Of a stretch of DNA of 64,000 nt, positions 45,219-53,787 are shown one piece after another (within the stretch, counting starts at the first letter, position 1; each line of letters begins with the position of its first letter). The position numbers and the translations under genes are program-made. Source of the stretch: Coprobacillus cateniformis (lineage in GTDB: Bacteria > Bacillota_I > Bacilli_A > Erysipelotrichales > Coprobacillaceae); the NCBI RefSeq assembly GCF_009767585.1, contig NZ_WSNW01000001.1, positions 1,952,090 to 2,016,089 of the forward strand, in the 5' to 3' direction. A model generated the notes under the pieces. It saw nothing but the letters and a program-made list of their open reading frames with translations. It had not been told where the DNA came from and ran no database searches.

Positions 45219-47906
45219 ATGCGTGTCATTAATGGTTTAAATTATTCTTATAAATTAAAAGAAATGGTTAAAGAATGTTATGAAAAAGCGATGCAACATC
45301 CCTTTGAAATATATCTTTTTATTGCTGAGGATCCAGATATTGTTGAACAGTTATTTTTTCAACATACTCATTATCTCGTTAACATTGAGATTATGTCTTG
45401 GTCAAAATTTATTCAACAGTTGATTGTTGAAAATCATTTAACAAAACATCATGTTTTGACACATACTGAATGGGTTTATTATCTTCGTGATATCTTAAAT
45501 ACTGATAAATTCCATTGTTTTAGCAACGATCAGCCATATCCATTAATTGATAAGTTTATTCCTTTAATAAAAGCCTATGATCTGAATCAAACTGATTATT
45601 CACAAGACATTATTAAAAATCTTAAACTCAAAGATTTTATTCATTTATATAAAGCCCTCAAAGAACACTGTGATGAATTCACTCATATAACAGCTGAAGG
45701 TTTCTTAAATCAACAAGATTTGTATTCATCTTATCAGCATATCTACATAGAAGCAGATCATCATATTGAAGCAGTAAAACAAACCCTTATCCATCAGCTT
45801 GCAATACAAAATGATATAACTCTACTTTACACACATCAACCTGACCAGCGTCTTATGAATCTTCCTTTTCATGAATTATGCAAAGAAGCATTAACACTCA
45901 ATGAACCAACTCATATATCTGAATATCTTTTTACTCAAAAAAATACAGTCTCTTCTACAAATGAACATTATTTTACATTTATTGCACCAACTCCACATCA
46001 AGAAGTGAAAAGAGTCATATATTCAATTCAACAAAAAATTGTTGATGAAGGGCTACACTACCAGGATTTTATGATTGTTTATCCTAATTCATCTTATATT
46101 CATTTATTAGTAGATACTCTAACAGTTCTCAACATCCCCCATTCATTATCTATGACATCTTCATGTGTATATGATAAAAGTTATCAAAAAATAATATCAG
46201 CTCTTGATTGTATCCCAGATTCTTCAATAAGCGATATTGCTCATCAGCTTCATCAAGAAGAATTAGAAAAAGATTATTATGAATATTTAGAAAGTCTTTT
46301 TGATTATTTTGATATAATAACAGCTCAAGAATTTAAAGAATTCTTTACAGCGACTTATATTCATAACCATCAGGAAAAGTCTAATACATTAGACCAAATA
46401 AAAATATGTACAATCGATAAGGTCAAAACAGCACAACCAAAACATATCTTTTTCTTAGGTTTAAATGAAACAATTTTCCCTGCACTTATTAAAGATACTG
46501 GTTTATTGTTAGATGAAGATATTCAATTATTGAGAAAGTTCCAAATCACGACGCCTCTCAATACAACTGAACAACTAGGAGCTCATCATAATGATATCTT
46601 AAAAGCTTTACTCCAGCCTGCTATAAGTATGACTTTTTCATATTGTAAACAAACACTCTCAGGAGAAACACTATTACAATCATCACTATATAAAGAATTG
46701 GAAAATCTATTGACATTACATCCCGCTTTTGAACTCAACTATTTACCTTTGGATGATTATTATCTTTCAGGTGGGCTTATTACTGAAAAAGAATTGCTTA
46801 ACAAAAATATTCAAGATTATATACATTCACATAATCAGCCTGTACAATTATCTAGAGAAACTGTAGAAAAACTTTATAGTCCTACTCTGTCTGTTAGTCA
46901 AATTGAAACTTACAATAAATGTCCTTTTCAGTATTTTGTTCAATATGGATTAGGTATATATCCTACAAAAGAGTCACAATTGCTGCCTAATGAATTGGGT
47001 AGTCTTGTTCACTATGTTCTTTCTATTAATATAGATCAACAAGTTGATATAGGAACTATAGTTGATAATTATATTTTACAAGATGAAAATCTCCAAACAA
47101 AGATTTCCAATTCTCATATTAATCAATATTTTATTGAACAACTTAAGAAAGATTTAGAAATGACTTTAACAGTCTTAAAAAGACAATTAAAGATTTCACA
47201 ATTTCAACTCCATGATAAAGAAAAGAAAGTTCAACATGATATACAGGGGATGCATTTTAAAGGATTCGTTGATAGAATTGATCAATATCAAAACTATGTT
47301 TCTATTATTGATTATAAATCAAGTGCCAAAGATATTGATATTAATCTTGCGATTCAGGGATTTCATATTCAAATGTTATTATACTTAAAAATGGTCACTG
47401 AACTTTATCAAAAAGATCCAGGTGCTGTTTTATATTTCAACACCAAAAAAAGGATACTTTCTGTGAATCAGAATATGAGTGAACCAGTTGATGAAAATGA
47501 GTTTTATAAACAATATCGTTTTGGTGGTTATGTTGTTGATGATGAAAGTCATACTGTTATTTCAGCAATGGATCCAAATTTTGATAAAAAATCAGATATT
47601 ATTAACGTCACTTATGTAAAATCTAGAAATGAATATAAAGGACAAATTTTGACACCAAAACAACTTAAGCGATTATTAGAAGAAATTGAGAAACATATTT
47701 ATACACTTTATCAAAAAATGTTAGAGGGATGTATAACGATCACTCCTAAAGGAAGTGATCAGAGTGCAACTCATGCGATAGTCAATCCATGTCGTTATTG
47801 CCCATATCATAGTGTCTGCGGTTTTGATGTCTTTTATAATGATTATGATATGGTTAAGTTTTTAGATATTCAATCAATATTAGGAGGGGAAGAAGATGCC
47901 GTTTAA
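45219..47906 (+). CDS. addB: ATP-dependent nuclease subunit B (AddB/RexB type)
   Basis: The 895-residue protein has the C-terminal RecB-type nuclease motif GFVDRIDQYQNYVSIIDYKSS and the iron-sulfur-cluster cysteines: one before the nuclease (YNKCPFQYF) and three near the end (NPCRYCPYHSVCGF). No Walker A motif is seen at the N-terminus, as in RexB-like forms, and the chain is shorter than B. subtilis AddB (about 1,160 residues). With AddA it processes double-strand breaks for recombination. The ATG at 45219 follows AGGAGGTGAG. It overlaps addA by 11 bases. Confidence 0.9.
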   Translation: MRVINGLNYSYKLKEMVKECYEKAMQHPFEIYLFIAEDPDIVEQLFFQHTHYLVNIEIMSWSKFIQQLIVENHLTKHHVLTHTEWVYYLRDILNTDKFHCFSNDQPYPLIDKFIPLIKAYDLNQTDYSQDIIKNLKLKDFIHLYKALKEHCDEFTHITAEGFLNQQDLYSSYQHIYIEADHHIEAVKQTLIHQLAIQNDITLLYTHQPDQRLMNLPFHELCKEALTLNEPTHISEYLFTQKNTVSSTNEHYFTFIAPTPHQEVKRVIYSIQQKIVDEGLHYQDFMIVYPNSSYIHLLVDTLTVLNIPHSLSMTSSCVYDKSYQKIISALDCIPDSSISDIAHQLHQEELEKDYYEYLESLFDYFDIITAQEFKEFFTATYIHNHQEKSNTLDQIKICTIDKVKTAQPKHIFFLGLNETIFPALIKDTGLLLDEDIQLLRKFQITTPLNTTEQLGAHHNDILKALLQPAISMTFSYCKQTLSGETLLQSSLYKELENLLTLHPAFELNYLPLDDYYLSGGLITEKELLNKNIQDYIHSHNQPVQLSRETVEKLYSPTLSVSQIETYNKCPFQYFVQYGLGIYPTKESQLLPNELGSLVHYVLSINIDQQVDIGTIVDNYILQDENLQTKISNSHINQYFIEQLKKDLEMTLTVLKRQLKISQFQLHDKEKKVQHDIQGMHFKGFVDRIDQYQNYVSIIDYKSSAKDIDINLAIQGFHIQMLLYLKMVTELYQKDPGAVLYFNTKKRILSVNQNMSEPVDENEFYKQYRFGGYVVDDESHTVISAMDPNFDKKSDIINVTYVKSRNEYKGQILTPKQLKRLLEEIEKHIYTLYQKMLEGCITITPKGSDQSATHAIVNPCRYCPYHSVCGFDVFYNDYDMVKFLDIQSILGGEEDAV

Positions 47907-50900
47907 TGAAGGACAATTAAAAGCTATCCAGCAAAGAGATGCATCTATTCTTGTCAGTGCTCCTGCTGGTAGTGGAAAAACAAAAATCTTAGTGAGTCGA
48001 ATTGTTGAACTTTTAAAAGAAGGTTATGAAATTTTTGATTTCCTTGTTTTAACTTTCACTCAGGCTGCTGGTAATGAGATGAAACAAAGGTTATCAGAAG
48101 AACTTCATCAACTTGTTTCGACTGATATAGATTTAACTTTAAAAGAACATTTAGAAAAACAAATTCTTAATCTTCCTCATGCTTATATGACTAACTTTCA
48201 TGGGTTTTGTAATTTGTTATTAATGAAATATGGTTATCTTGTTAATGTCATGCCTGGCTTTGAAATTAATAGTGATCCATCAATGATTAAAAAAGCAGTT
48301 CTTCAAGAATGTTTAGAGAAATGGATTCTTGAAGAGCATATAAAAGAATTTTTATCATTATATTTTCCTGGTTATTCTCTTGATGCTTTTTCTTCTTTAT
48401 TATTGTCCATTGATGAACTTTCACATTCTATTGATGATTTTTATGGTTTTGTTGACCATATGAAGAAACAGAATTATGATACTCTCTCATCGGCTTTAGA
48501 AGAATGGCCATTATTTCCATATCTCAAACAGATCTTTTATAATGAAAGTGTTTTGGCTTTAAATAAATTAATTGAACTTAAATATTATGCTGAAAATCAT
48601 AATCTCACAGATTTTTATGAAAGACCTGACGAACAAACTGAAAAGAATCAAGAATTACCAATTCCCTTTGAAGCATATTATGATTATTTGGATGAAAGAA
48701 TCAAAGTTTTTTCACAACCCATTACATATGATACATTGGTAAGCATGGCTTCTTCATCAGTACCTAAAGCTTATAATATGAACTGGAAAGAAATTGATCC
48801 AGATACAAAAAAAACATTTACAAAAATGAAAACAGATATTCTTTTGTCTTATAATAAATCTGTGAAGACATATTTAGAAGAGGATCCAGATGATTTTGTA
48901 AGAAAACTCCAAATAAGTTATCAAGCTATTGATATATTAATCAGTGAAGGTCATTTACTCAATCAATTTCAGAATGCTTATCAAGAAAGAAAGAAACAAT
49001 TAAACCAATTAGATTTCTCTGATTTAGAAAGATATGCTCATCAATTATTAGAACCTCAATATGGTATCGTTGATGTGTTGTATCATCGTTTAAAAGAAAT
49101 TATGGTAGATGAATATCAAGATACTAACCAAATCCAAGAATCATTATTATTAAAGATATCTGAATATCAGCAACCAGCTATTCCTTTGTTTATGGTTGGA
49201 GACATGAAGCAATCAATTTATCGATTTAGACAGGCTGATCCACAAATCTTCTCTGATAAATATGACACATTCTCATTGTCTGATGAAGACTGTCAAAAGA
49301 CTCATACGAGAAGAATTGATTTGGTGTTTAATTATAGATCTTCTAAGATTGTTTTAGATTCTATTAATTATATTTTTAATCAAATTATGGATAAAGATAT
49401 TGGTGGTTTAGAGTATTATCTAGATGATAGTGCAAGACTTAATTATGATTATGTAGGGAAAGAAAACAATCAAAAGGAAAGCGCAAGAACCCGATTTTTC
49501 TCTGAAAAACATCTTGCTACTGAAATCCTTATTGATATCTATAATCCAGCTTCTTCTTTAGATAAAGAACAATATGAGGCACATATGGTTGCTCAAAAAA
49601 TACTAAAACTTAAGCAAGAAATGAAAATTCAAAATAAACCTGTTGATTTTAAGGATATGGTTGTTTTAATGCGTTCAACAGTTTCCTTCTTAACCTTTAA
49701 AAAGGTTTTTGATTTATATCAAATTCCAAATCATATTGTTTTATCACAAGGTCTTATGAATTCTAATGAGATAGAAAATATGATGACTTTTTTACAGGGA
49801 TTGGCTCATCCATATGATGATATTGCTTTGTTAAGTATTTTAAGACAGCCATATACAATGAGCAATATTGATATGGAAACAATTGCAAAACTGAGAACTG
49901 ATCATAAAGAGATATCTCTTTATGAATGTTTAAGTTTATCTTCTGATAAACGTGTTATTGACTTCTTAGATATATTTAATGAACTGAGATTATATAGTTA
50001 TACTCATTCACCTTATGAGGTTTTAAAAGAAATTTATCGTTTAACTGATTACCCACTCTTTGTTTCAAAGCTTATTAATGGTTCACAACGTAAATCAAAT
50101 CTTGATTTATTTTTAGAGATTGTTCTTCAGACTCAAGAACAGAATCCTTATCTTGCTGAGTTAATTGAAACATTAAAAAATTCATCAGACTTTGCACCTG
50201 CACAGTCATCTTCGGAAAGTGATAATGTTGTTGAGTTCATGACAATTCATAAATCTAAAGGTTTAGAATTTCCAATTGTTTTTGTATGTAATATGCATAA
50301 ACAATTTAACACTCAAGATAGTAAAGAAAGAATGATGATAGATAAGCGTTTGGGGATCGCATTAAAGCCTCGTATGAGAAAAAACACAGAGAATCTTAAT
50401 AATTTGATTATTGAATATGAGAATTGTTATAGAAATATGATAGCGAGACGTCAGTTAGATGAATCTATTAATGAAGAAATGCGTATTTTTTATGTTGCAT
50501 TAACTCGTGCTTCTCATAAATTAATCCTGACAGGTGTGCTTAAAAGTATTGATGAGATTGCAGCCTTGCAAGAAAAACTATTGGTTAATGAAAGTCCCGA
50601 TATCTATCATCGTGAAAATGCTGGTACCATCTTATTATATGACCGTTTACGTAAAACAAATAACTACTTATCATGGACACTCTCATCAATTCTACGTCAT
50701 CCTCAGATTATTGAACAATGTCTACAAATTGAACAACTCAAACAAAGAGCACAATTATTAAAAAAGTATCATTTTGAAAAACAAATGACACTTGATTCAA
50801 CTGAGCATGCTATGTTTTGTTTATTCCTAACCGATGATCAAACAATAGAACAGTCTATTCCAAAACGCCAAAAAGAAAGTTTAACAATGAATGGAACTAT

Positions 50901-51507
50901 ACAAGAACACTATCGTTCTTTCAAATATCCATTTGATTTAGAAAAACCAAAAACAATGTCTGTTACTCAACTTCAAGCGATTGCTGATGATCATTATTTA
51001 TCATTGGCTAAGGATGAAGAAACAGCATTAATGACAGCTACTGACAAAGGAACACTTGTCCATCTTTTATTAAGTCATTTGTCTTTCCAGGAAGATCATA
51101 TTGAACAACTGATTAATCAGTTATATGAAAACCATTTATATAATGAAGATGGTAGACAAGTTTTACTTGCCTATCAAGACCAAATATATGGTTTTATCCA
51201 TAGTGATTATTATCAAATGATTAAAGAAGCATCTTATATTTATAAAGAGAAACCATTTTCATATTATGATAAAAATCTTGATCAAGTTATACATGGTATT
51301 TTTGACTTAGTTTTTGTCTATAAAGATCAACTCTATGTCCTTGATTATAAAACAGATCGTATTTCTAAAAATAATAGTGAAGATGCATTAATTGAAAAAC
51401 ATAAAGTTCAATTAAATTACTATCAAAGAGTCCTTAAAGATATGTATAAGCAAGATATTAAAGCTATTGTTTATTATTTACATATTTCAAAAGGGGTAGA
51501 ATTTTAA
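47896..51507 (+). CDS. addA: ATP-dependent helicase/nuclease subunit A
   Basis: This 1203-residue UvrD-type helicase has Walker A SAPAGSGKTK, motif II DEYQDTNQIQ, motif III MVGDMKQSIYRFRQADP, FNYRSS, MTIHKSKGLEFPIVF and FYVALTRASHK, and a C-terminal nuclease domain (GIFDLVFVYKDQLYVLDYKTDR). It is the motor and one nuclease of the AddAB complex that resects DNA ends. Length is typical. Confidence 0.95.
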   Translation: MPFNEGQLKAIQQRDASILVSAPAGSGKTKILVSRIVELLKEGYEIFDFLVLTFTQAAGNEMKQRLSEELHQLVSTDIDLTLKEHLEKQILNLPHAYMTNFHGFCNLLLMKYGYLVNVMPGFEINSDPSMIKKAVLQECLEKWILEEHIKEFLSLYFPGYSLDAFSSLLLSIDELSHSIDDFYGFVDHMKKQNYDTLSSALEEWPLFPYLKQIFYNESVLALNKLIELKYYAENHNLTDFYERPDEQTEKNQELPIPFEAYYDYLDERIKVFSQPITYDTLVSMASSSVPKAYNMNWKEIDPDTKKTFTKMKTDILLSYNKSVKTYLEEDPDDFVRKLQISYQAIDILISEGHLLNQFQNAYQERKKQLNQLDFSDLERYAHQLLEPQYGIVDVLYHRLKEIMVDEYQDTNQIQESLLLKISEYQQPAIPLFMVGDMKQSIYRFRQADPQIFSDKYDTFSLSDEDCQKTHTRRIDLVFNYRSSKIVLDSINYIFNQIMDKDIGGLEYYLDDSARLNYDYVGKENNQKESARTRFFSEKHLATEILIDIYNPASSLDKEQYEAHMVAQKILKLKQEMKIQNKPVDFKDMVVLMRSTVSFLTFKKVFDLYQIPNHIVLSQGLMNSNEIENMMTFLQGLAHPYDDIALLSILRQPYTMSNIDMETIAKLRTDHKEISLYECLSLSSDKRVIDFLDIFNELRLYSYTHSPYEVLKEIYRLTDYPLFVSKLINGSQRKSNLDLFLEIVLQTQEQNPYLAELIETLKNSSDFAPAQSSSESDNVVEFMTIHKSKGLEFPIVFVCNMHKQFNTQDSKERMMIDKRLGIALKPRMRKNTENLNNLIIEYENCYRNMIARRQLDESINEEMRIFYVALTRASHKLILTGVLKSIDEIAALQEKLLVNESPDIYHRENAGTILLYDRLRKTNNYLSWTLSSILRHPQIIEQCLQIEQLKQRAQLLKKYHFEKQMTLDSTEHAMFCLFLTDDQTIEQSIPKRQKESLTMNGTIQEHYRSFKYPFDLEKPKTMSVTQLQAIADDHYLSLAKDEETALMTATDKGTLVHLLLSHLSFQEDHIEQLINQLYENHLYNEDGRQVLLAYQDQIYGFIHSDYYQMIKEASYIYKEKPFSYYDKNLDQVIHGIFDLVFVYKDQLYVLDYKTDRISKNNSEDALIEKHKVQLNYYQRVLKDMYKQDIKAIVYYLHISKGVEF

Positions 51508-51594
51508 TTAACTTCTTTTTATCAGTAATGAATGAAAGGGAATAGATAATGGCATACTTGAATTATCACTAGAATTATAGTATTATCCTAGTGA

Positions 51595-51619
51595 TGAAGA
51601 TATAGTCATGGATAACATG
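51595..51619 (+). repeat. DRa and DRb, antitoxin-side copies
   Basis: TGAAGATATAGTCA (51595-51608) and TAACATG (51613-51619). They match the toxin-side copies at 51757-51770 (one mismatch) and 51778-51784 (exact). Confidence 0.75.
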
Positions 51620-51630
51620 GCAAAGGAAAA

Positions 51631-51658
51631 AACAGAAGTGGTTACTTCTGGTTTTTTT
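51631..51658. terminator. Bidirectional terminator of the Fst-type locus
   Basis: CAGAAGT (51633-51639), loop GGTT, ACTTCTG (51644-51650), with T runs on both strands. Convergent toxin and antitoxin RNAs would both end here. Confidence 0.85.
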
Positions 51659-51681
51659 GTGCTTATTCCTGGTTATTATAC

Positions 51682-51783
51682 TCACTTCCTATTCAGCCGC
51701 TTACATATGCAATCTACCAATATACCCGTAATTACAGATGTTACAATAGTTATGAGTGAAGATATAATCACTTCAATTAACAT
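51682..51783 (-). CDS. Fst-family-like type I toxin peptide (33 residues)
   Basis: The peptide starts MLIEVIISSLITIVTSVITG, one membrane helix, and ends with a short basic tail (CKRLNRK), like Fst and staphylococcal PepA1 toxins (their TSALSG stretch resembles TSVITG here). AGAGGAG lies nine bases before the ATG at 51783, and a CTCC shortly upstream can pair with that GGAG and hide it, as in Fst mRNA. The gene is followed by the shared terminator and overlapped by the predicted antitoxin RNA. Such peptides damage the membrane when not silenced. Confidence 0.75.
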   Translation of the reverse strand: MLIEVIISSLITIVTSVITGILVDCICKRLNRK

Positions 51784-51784
51784 G
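51757..51784 (+). repeat. DRa and DRb, toxin-side copies
   Basis: TGAAGATATAATCA (51757-51770) and TAACATG (51778-51784). DRb covers the toxin start codon on the other strand, so antitoxin pairing there would block initiation, as reported for the pAD1 par system. Confidence 0.75.
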
Positions 51785-51824
51785 TCTATGATCTCCTCTA
51801 TTGTGGAGTTCCAGCAACATCATT

Positions 51825-51858
51825 ATTGTATCTTAGAAATAGCTATTACTTGTCGCAA
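51825..51858 (-). promoter_or_regulatory. Promoter of the Fst-type toxin message
   Basis: On the minus strand TTGCGA (51858-51853), 17-base spacer, TAAGAT (51835-51830); TACAAT (51830-51825) is an alternative -10. Transcription to the shared terminator would give a message of about 190-200 nt. Confidence 0.55.
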
Positions 51859-51908
51859 GCTAATTCCTAGCTTTCAATTTATAAATAAAAAAGATACAGA
51901 TTGTATCT

Positions 51909-52292
51909 TTAAAAATATCTTCTTCTCTTGTTTTTATAGGAATATTTATATGACATAGATAATGTCGTTTTATTTTGAGAAACTATATATAATCCTATAC
52001 ATTCACATCCTGATATGAGTGCAAGGATAGGTGTAAAATCTGTGAGAATATCTAAATGAAGATTTGAAATACCTAGAATTGTAGCTACAGCAAAAATAAC
52101 AAGGCTTAAAATCATGCCTAATTTCATCATAACAGTCCCTTCCGATTTTTGTAAACATAAAAACCATAAACCAATGGTAATTCCTATAACGAGTGCTTCA
52201 AACACAAGCTTTTGTGGTATTGTTACAAATTGCATAATACTTATAAAAATAATTATCAAATATGGTAAAAGAATACCTACAATTTTATTCAT
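51909..52292 (-). CDS. Small membrane protein of unknown function
   Basis: The 127-residue protein has four hydrophobic segments (GILLPYLIIIFISIMQF, LVIGITIGLWFLCL, MILSLVIFAVATILGIS, ILALISGCECIGLYIV) and a basic tail (KYSYKNKRRRYF). No family is recognised. GGAGG lies nine bases before the ATG. It has its own strong promoter and lies downstream of a kinase remnant, an order like the intact two-component/membrane-protein set at 38-41 kb. Confidence 0.7.
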   Translation of the reverse strand: MNKIVGILLPYLIIIFISIMQFVTIPQKLVFEALVIGITIGLWFLCLQKSEGTVMMKLGMILSLVIFAVATILGISNLHLDILTDFTPILALISGCECIGLYIVSQNKTTLSMSYKYSYKNKRRRYF

Positions 52293-52316
52293 CACAAAAC
52301 ACCTCCATGATATTTA

Positions 52317-52345
52317 ATTATAGTGGAGTTATCTCTATCATGCAA
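52317..52345 (-). promoter_or_regulatory. Promoter of the 127-residue membrane protein gene
   Basis: On the minus strand TTGCAT (52345-52340), a 17-base spacer and TATAAT (52322-52317): a near-consensus sigma-A promoter. Confidence 0.75.
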
Positions 52346-52374
52346 GAAAAAACGCTAAGATTTGACATAACAAT

Positions 52375-52400
52375 AAAAGTCCCTTAACAGGACTTTTTGT
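52375..52400 (-). terminator. Terminator at the end of the kinase remnant
   Basis: AAAAGTCC (52375-52382) and GGACTTTT (52390-52397); the stop codon of the remnant lies in the loop. T runs occur on both sides. Confidence 0.7.
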
Positions 52401-52690
52401 TTATAGTGATTGTAAACTTTACACCTCTTGATGTATTTTCTACATAATATCCATAATGATGAAGATCTAAAATTGTTTTGCAAATAGCTAGTCCTAGACC
52501 TGTCCCTTCACGATCACTTGAGACATATGTATCCCATATTCTATTCATTTGATCTACTGAAATGAATTCTCCTTCATTTTCAATAGATATAATATTCTCA
52601 TTATATACAATATAAATATGTTTATTTTTTGGTGTATGCTTAATAGCATTGCTCAAGAAATTCTTAATAACCATTTGCATACGTACAACT
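52384..52690 (-). pseudogene. Histidine kinase C-terminal remnant
   Basis: Only the ATP-binding half survives: MVIKNFLSNAIKHTPKN, IENEGEFISVDQMNRIWDTY and GTGLGLAICKTILDLHHYGY. The phosphoacceptor His region and sensor are missing. Upstream of about 52690 the reading frame runs into unrelated sequence belonging to an acetyltransferase remnant. It resembles the C-terminus of the kinase at 39043-40815. A 143-codon frame to 52815 exists only because the two remnants are fused. Confidence 0.8.
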
Positions 52691-52711
52691 ATAAAAATCT
52701 TGACAAAAAGT

Positions 52712-52834
52712 TGCCAAACAAAAACTAATAAAATCTCTAGCGTTTTGCTCCCTATAAGGGTGGGGGAAGTTGTCACAAAGATTCTTTGCAATTTCTTTAT
52801 CATTCGCAAACTCAACTAAATCGGTAATTCCACT
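52712..52834 (-). pseudogene. GNAT acetyltransferase remnant
   Basis: One minus-strand frame encodes about 41 residues typical of the N-terminal third of RimJ/RimL-type acetyltransferases: LVEFANDKEIAKNLCDNFPH followed by PYREQNARDFISFCLA. It begins after an in-frame stop and breaks off at the junction with the kinase remnant. It has neither start nor acetyl-CoA-binding part, so it is a dead fragment. Confidence 0.65.
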
Positions 52835-52860
52835 CTATAAGTTGCATTTTTCTTCTCTTT

Positions 52861-53787
52861 TTATGAAACAGCTACAAGAAATCTTTCTAAGCCAATACCA
52901 CTTATCAAACAGCGTTCTTTTTTATTTCCAAGCATTTGATAAGTCCAGTCAACAAATCCACCGTCAGCCACTTCAACGGTTTCATTTCCTTGTTTGACTG
53001 ATAATTTGAAATTGATACCTTTATAATAATTATTATCAACATCTTCATTATCAATTGATAACTCTATATTAGGAAAAATAAGTTTGATAGTTTCAACCAT
53101 TCTGTCGAAAAATCTGTCATTATCTTTGTATCCGTTTCTTTTGCGTAGAGTAATAGATAAATGAACATTTTCTATTTCACTTAATATATCTTTATAATAG
53201 TTTAAGTGCTTTTCTAACAACATTTTTTCACAAGTGTAAGACCCTGTATCTATACCAGATGAAACCATACAATATAAGCCAAAATGTGAATATAAACCTT
53301 TACCCTCAAAATTTTGTGCTCTTATTACCCTAGCAGTAGTAGCCATGTGGATAGGTATTGTATTATTTTCTTCTTTTCTTTTTAACTTATCAGCAATAAT
53401 TATTGCTAACATATTTGAGGGGTCTGAAAGTGTTTCTGTCCCTCGTAGAGCACTTACTACGTTATATTGATCTACAGAGCCAAAAACGCTACAGCTACCT
53501 AATGGAGCAGAGGGAGAAAGCATAATCGTCTTGATATCCATATTGCGTGCTTTTCTCAATAATTTTGATTCCAAAGTATGAATTTCTTCTGGATCCATAC
53601 TGCTAGGGAAAGTAAATCTATTTAGTTGGTATGACTTTAGAATATCAGTTGCAGTTAAAGTATTTGCTTGTCTATCAAACACTTCTAAGAGAAGTGAGTT
53701 CAAATCTGATTTTGATAGAGCTGATAACTTATCAACTATATTCTTATCCCCAATTTTATTTGTAATTCTACTTAAAATATCACTCAT
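52861..53787 (-). CDS. Class II aminoacyl-tRNA synthetase-like protein
   Basis: This 308-residue protein has features of a class II synthetase core: RGTETLSDPSNMLAIIIADK, a motif-2-like ARVIRAQNFEGKGLYSHFGL, and a motif-3-like SGIGLERFLVAV at the very end. No anticodon-binding domain follows, so it is a free-standing catalytic module, perhaps aminoacylating a small molecule, protein or carrier. The first 60 residues are helical. ATG at 53787 follows GGAGG six bases upstream and overlaps the nucleotidyltransferase stop by 8 bases. The exact family is not known to me. Confidence 0.62.
   Translation of the reverse strand: MSDILSRITNKIGDKNIVDKLSALSKSDLNSLLLEVFDRQANTLTATDILKSYQLNRFTFPSSMDPEEIHTLESKLLRKARNMDIKTIMLSPSAPLGSCSVFGSVDQYNVVSALRGTETLSDPSNMLAIIIADKLKRKEENNTIPIHMATTARVIRAQNFEGKGLYSHFGLYCMVSSGIDTGSYTCEKMLLEKHLNYYKDILSEIENVHLSITLRKRNGYKDNDRFFDRMVETIKLIFPNIELSIDNEDVDNNYYKGINFKLSVKQGNETVEVADGGFVDWTYQMLGNKKERCLISGIGLERFLVAVS

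Larger units (their letters stand above)
51593..51658 (+). ncRNA. Candidate antitoxin RNA of a par/Fst-type locus (RNAII-like)
   Basis: A promoter TTGAAT (51558-51563), 17-base spacer, TATTAT (51581-51586) predicts an RNA of about 66 nt from 51593 to the terminator at 51631-51658. It contains direct-repeat copies DRa (51595-51608) and DRb (51613-51619) that also occur in the toxin message region, and converges with the toxin message over a shared terminator. The size and layout match the pAD1 par RNAII. No protein is needed; a 116-codon frame starting at 51608 overlaps the terminator and is judged non-coding. Confidence 0.7.

Noticed and set aside
51608..51958. 116-codon plus-strand reading frame
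   Set aside because: It crosses a strong bidirectional terminator, lacks a ribosome binding site, and overlaps a better-supported antisense toxin gene and its repeats.
52384..52815. 143-codon protein as one kinase-like gene
   Set aside because: Only residues after about 45 match a kinase; the earlier part is out-of-frame sequence of an acetyltransferase remnant.
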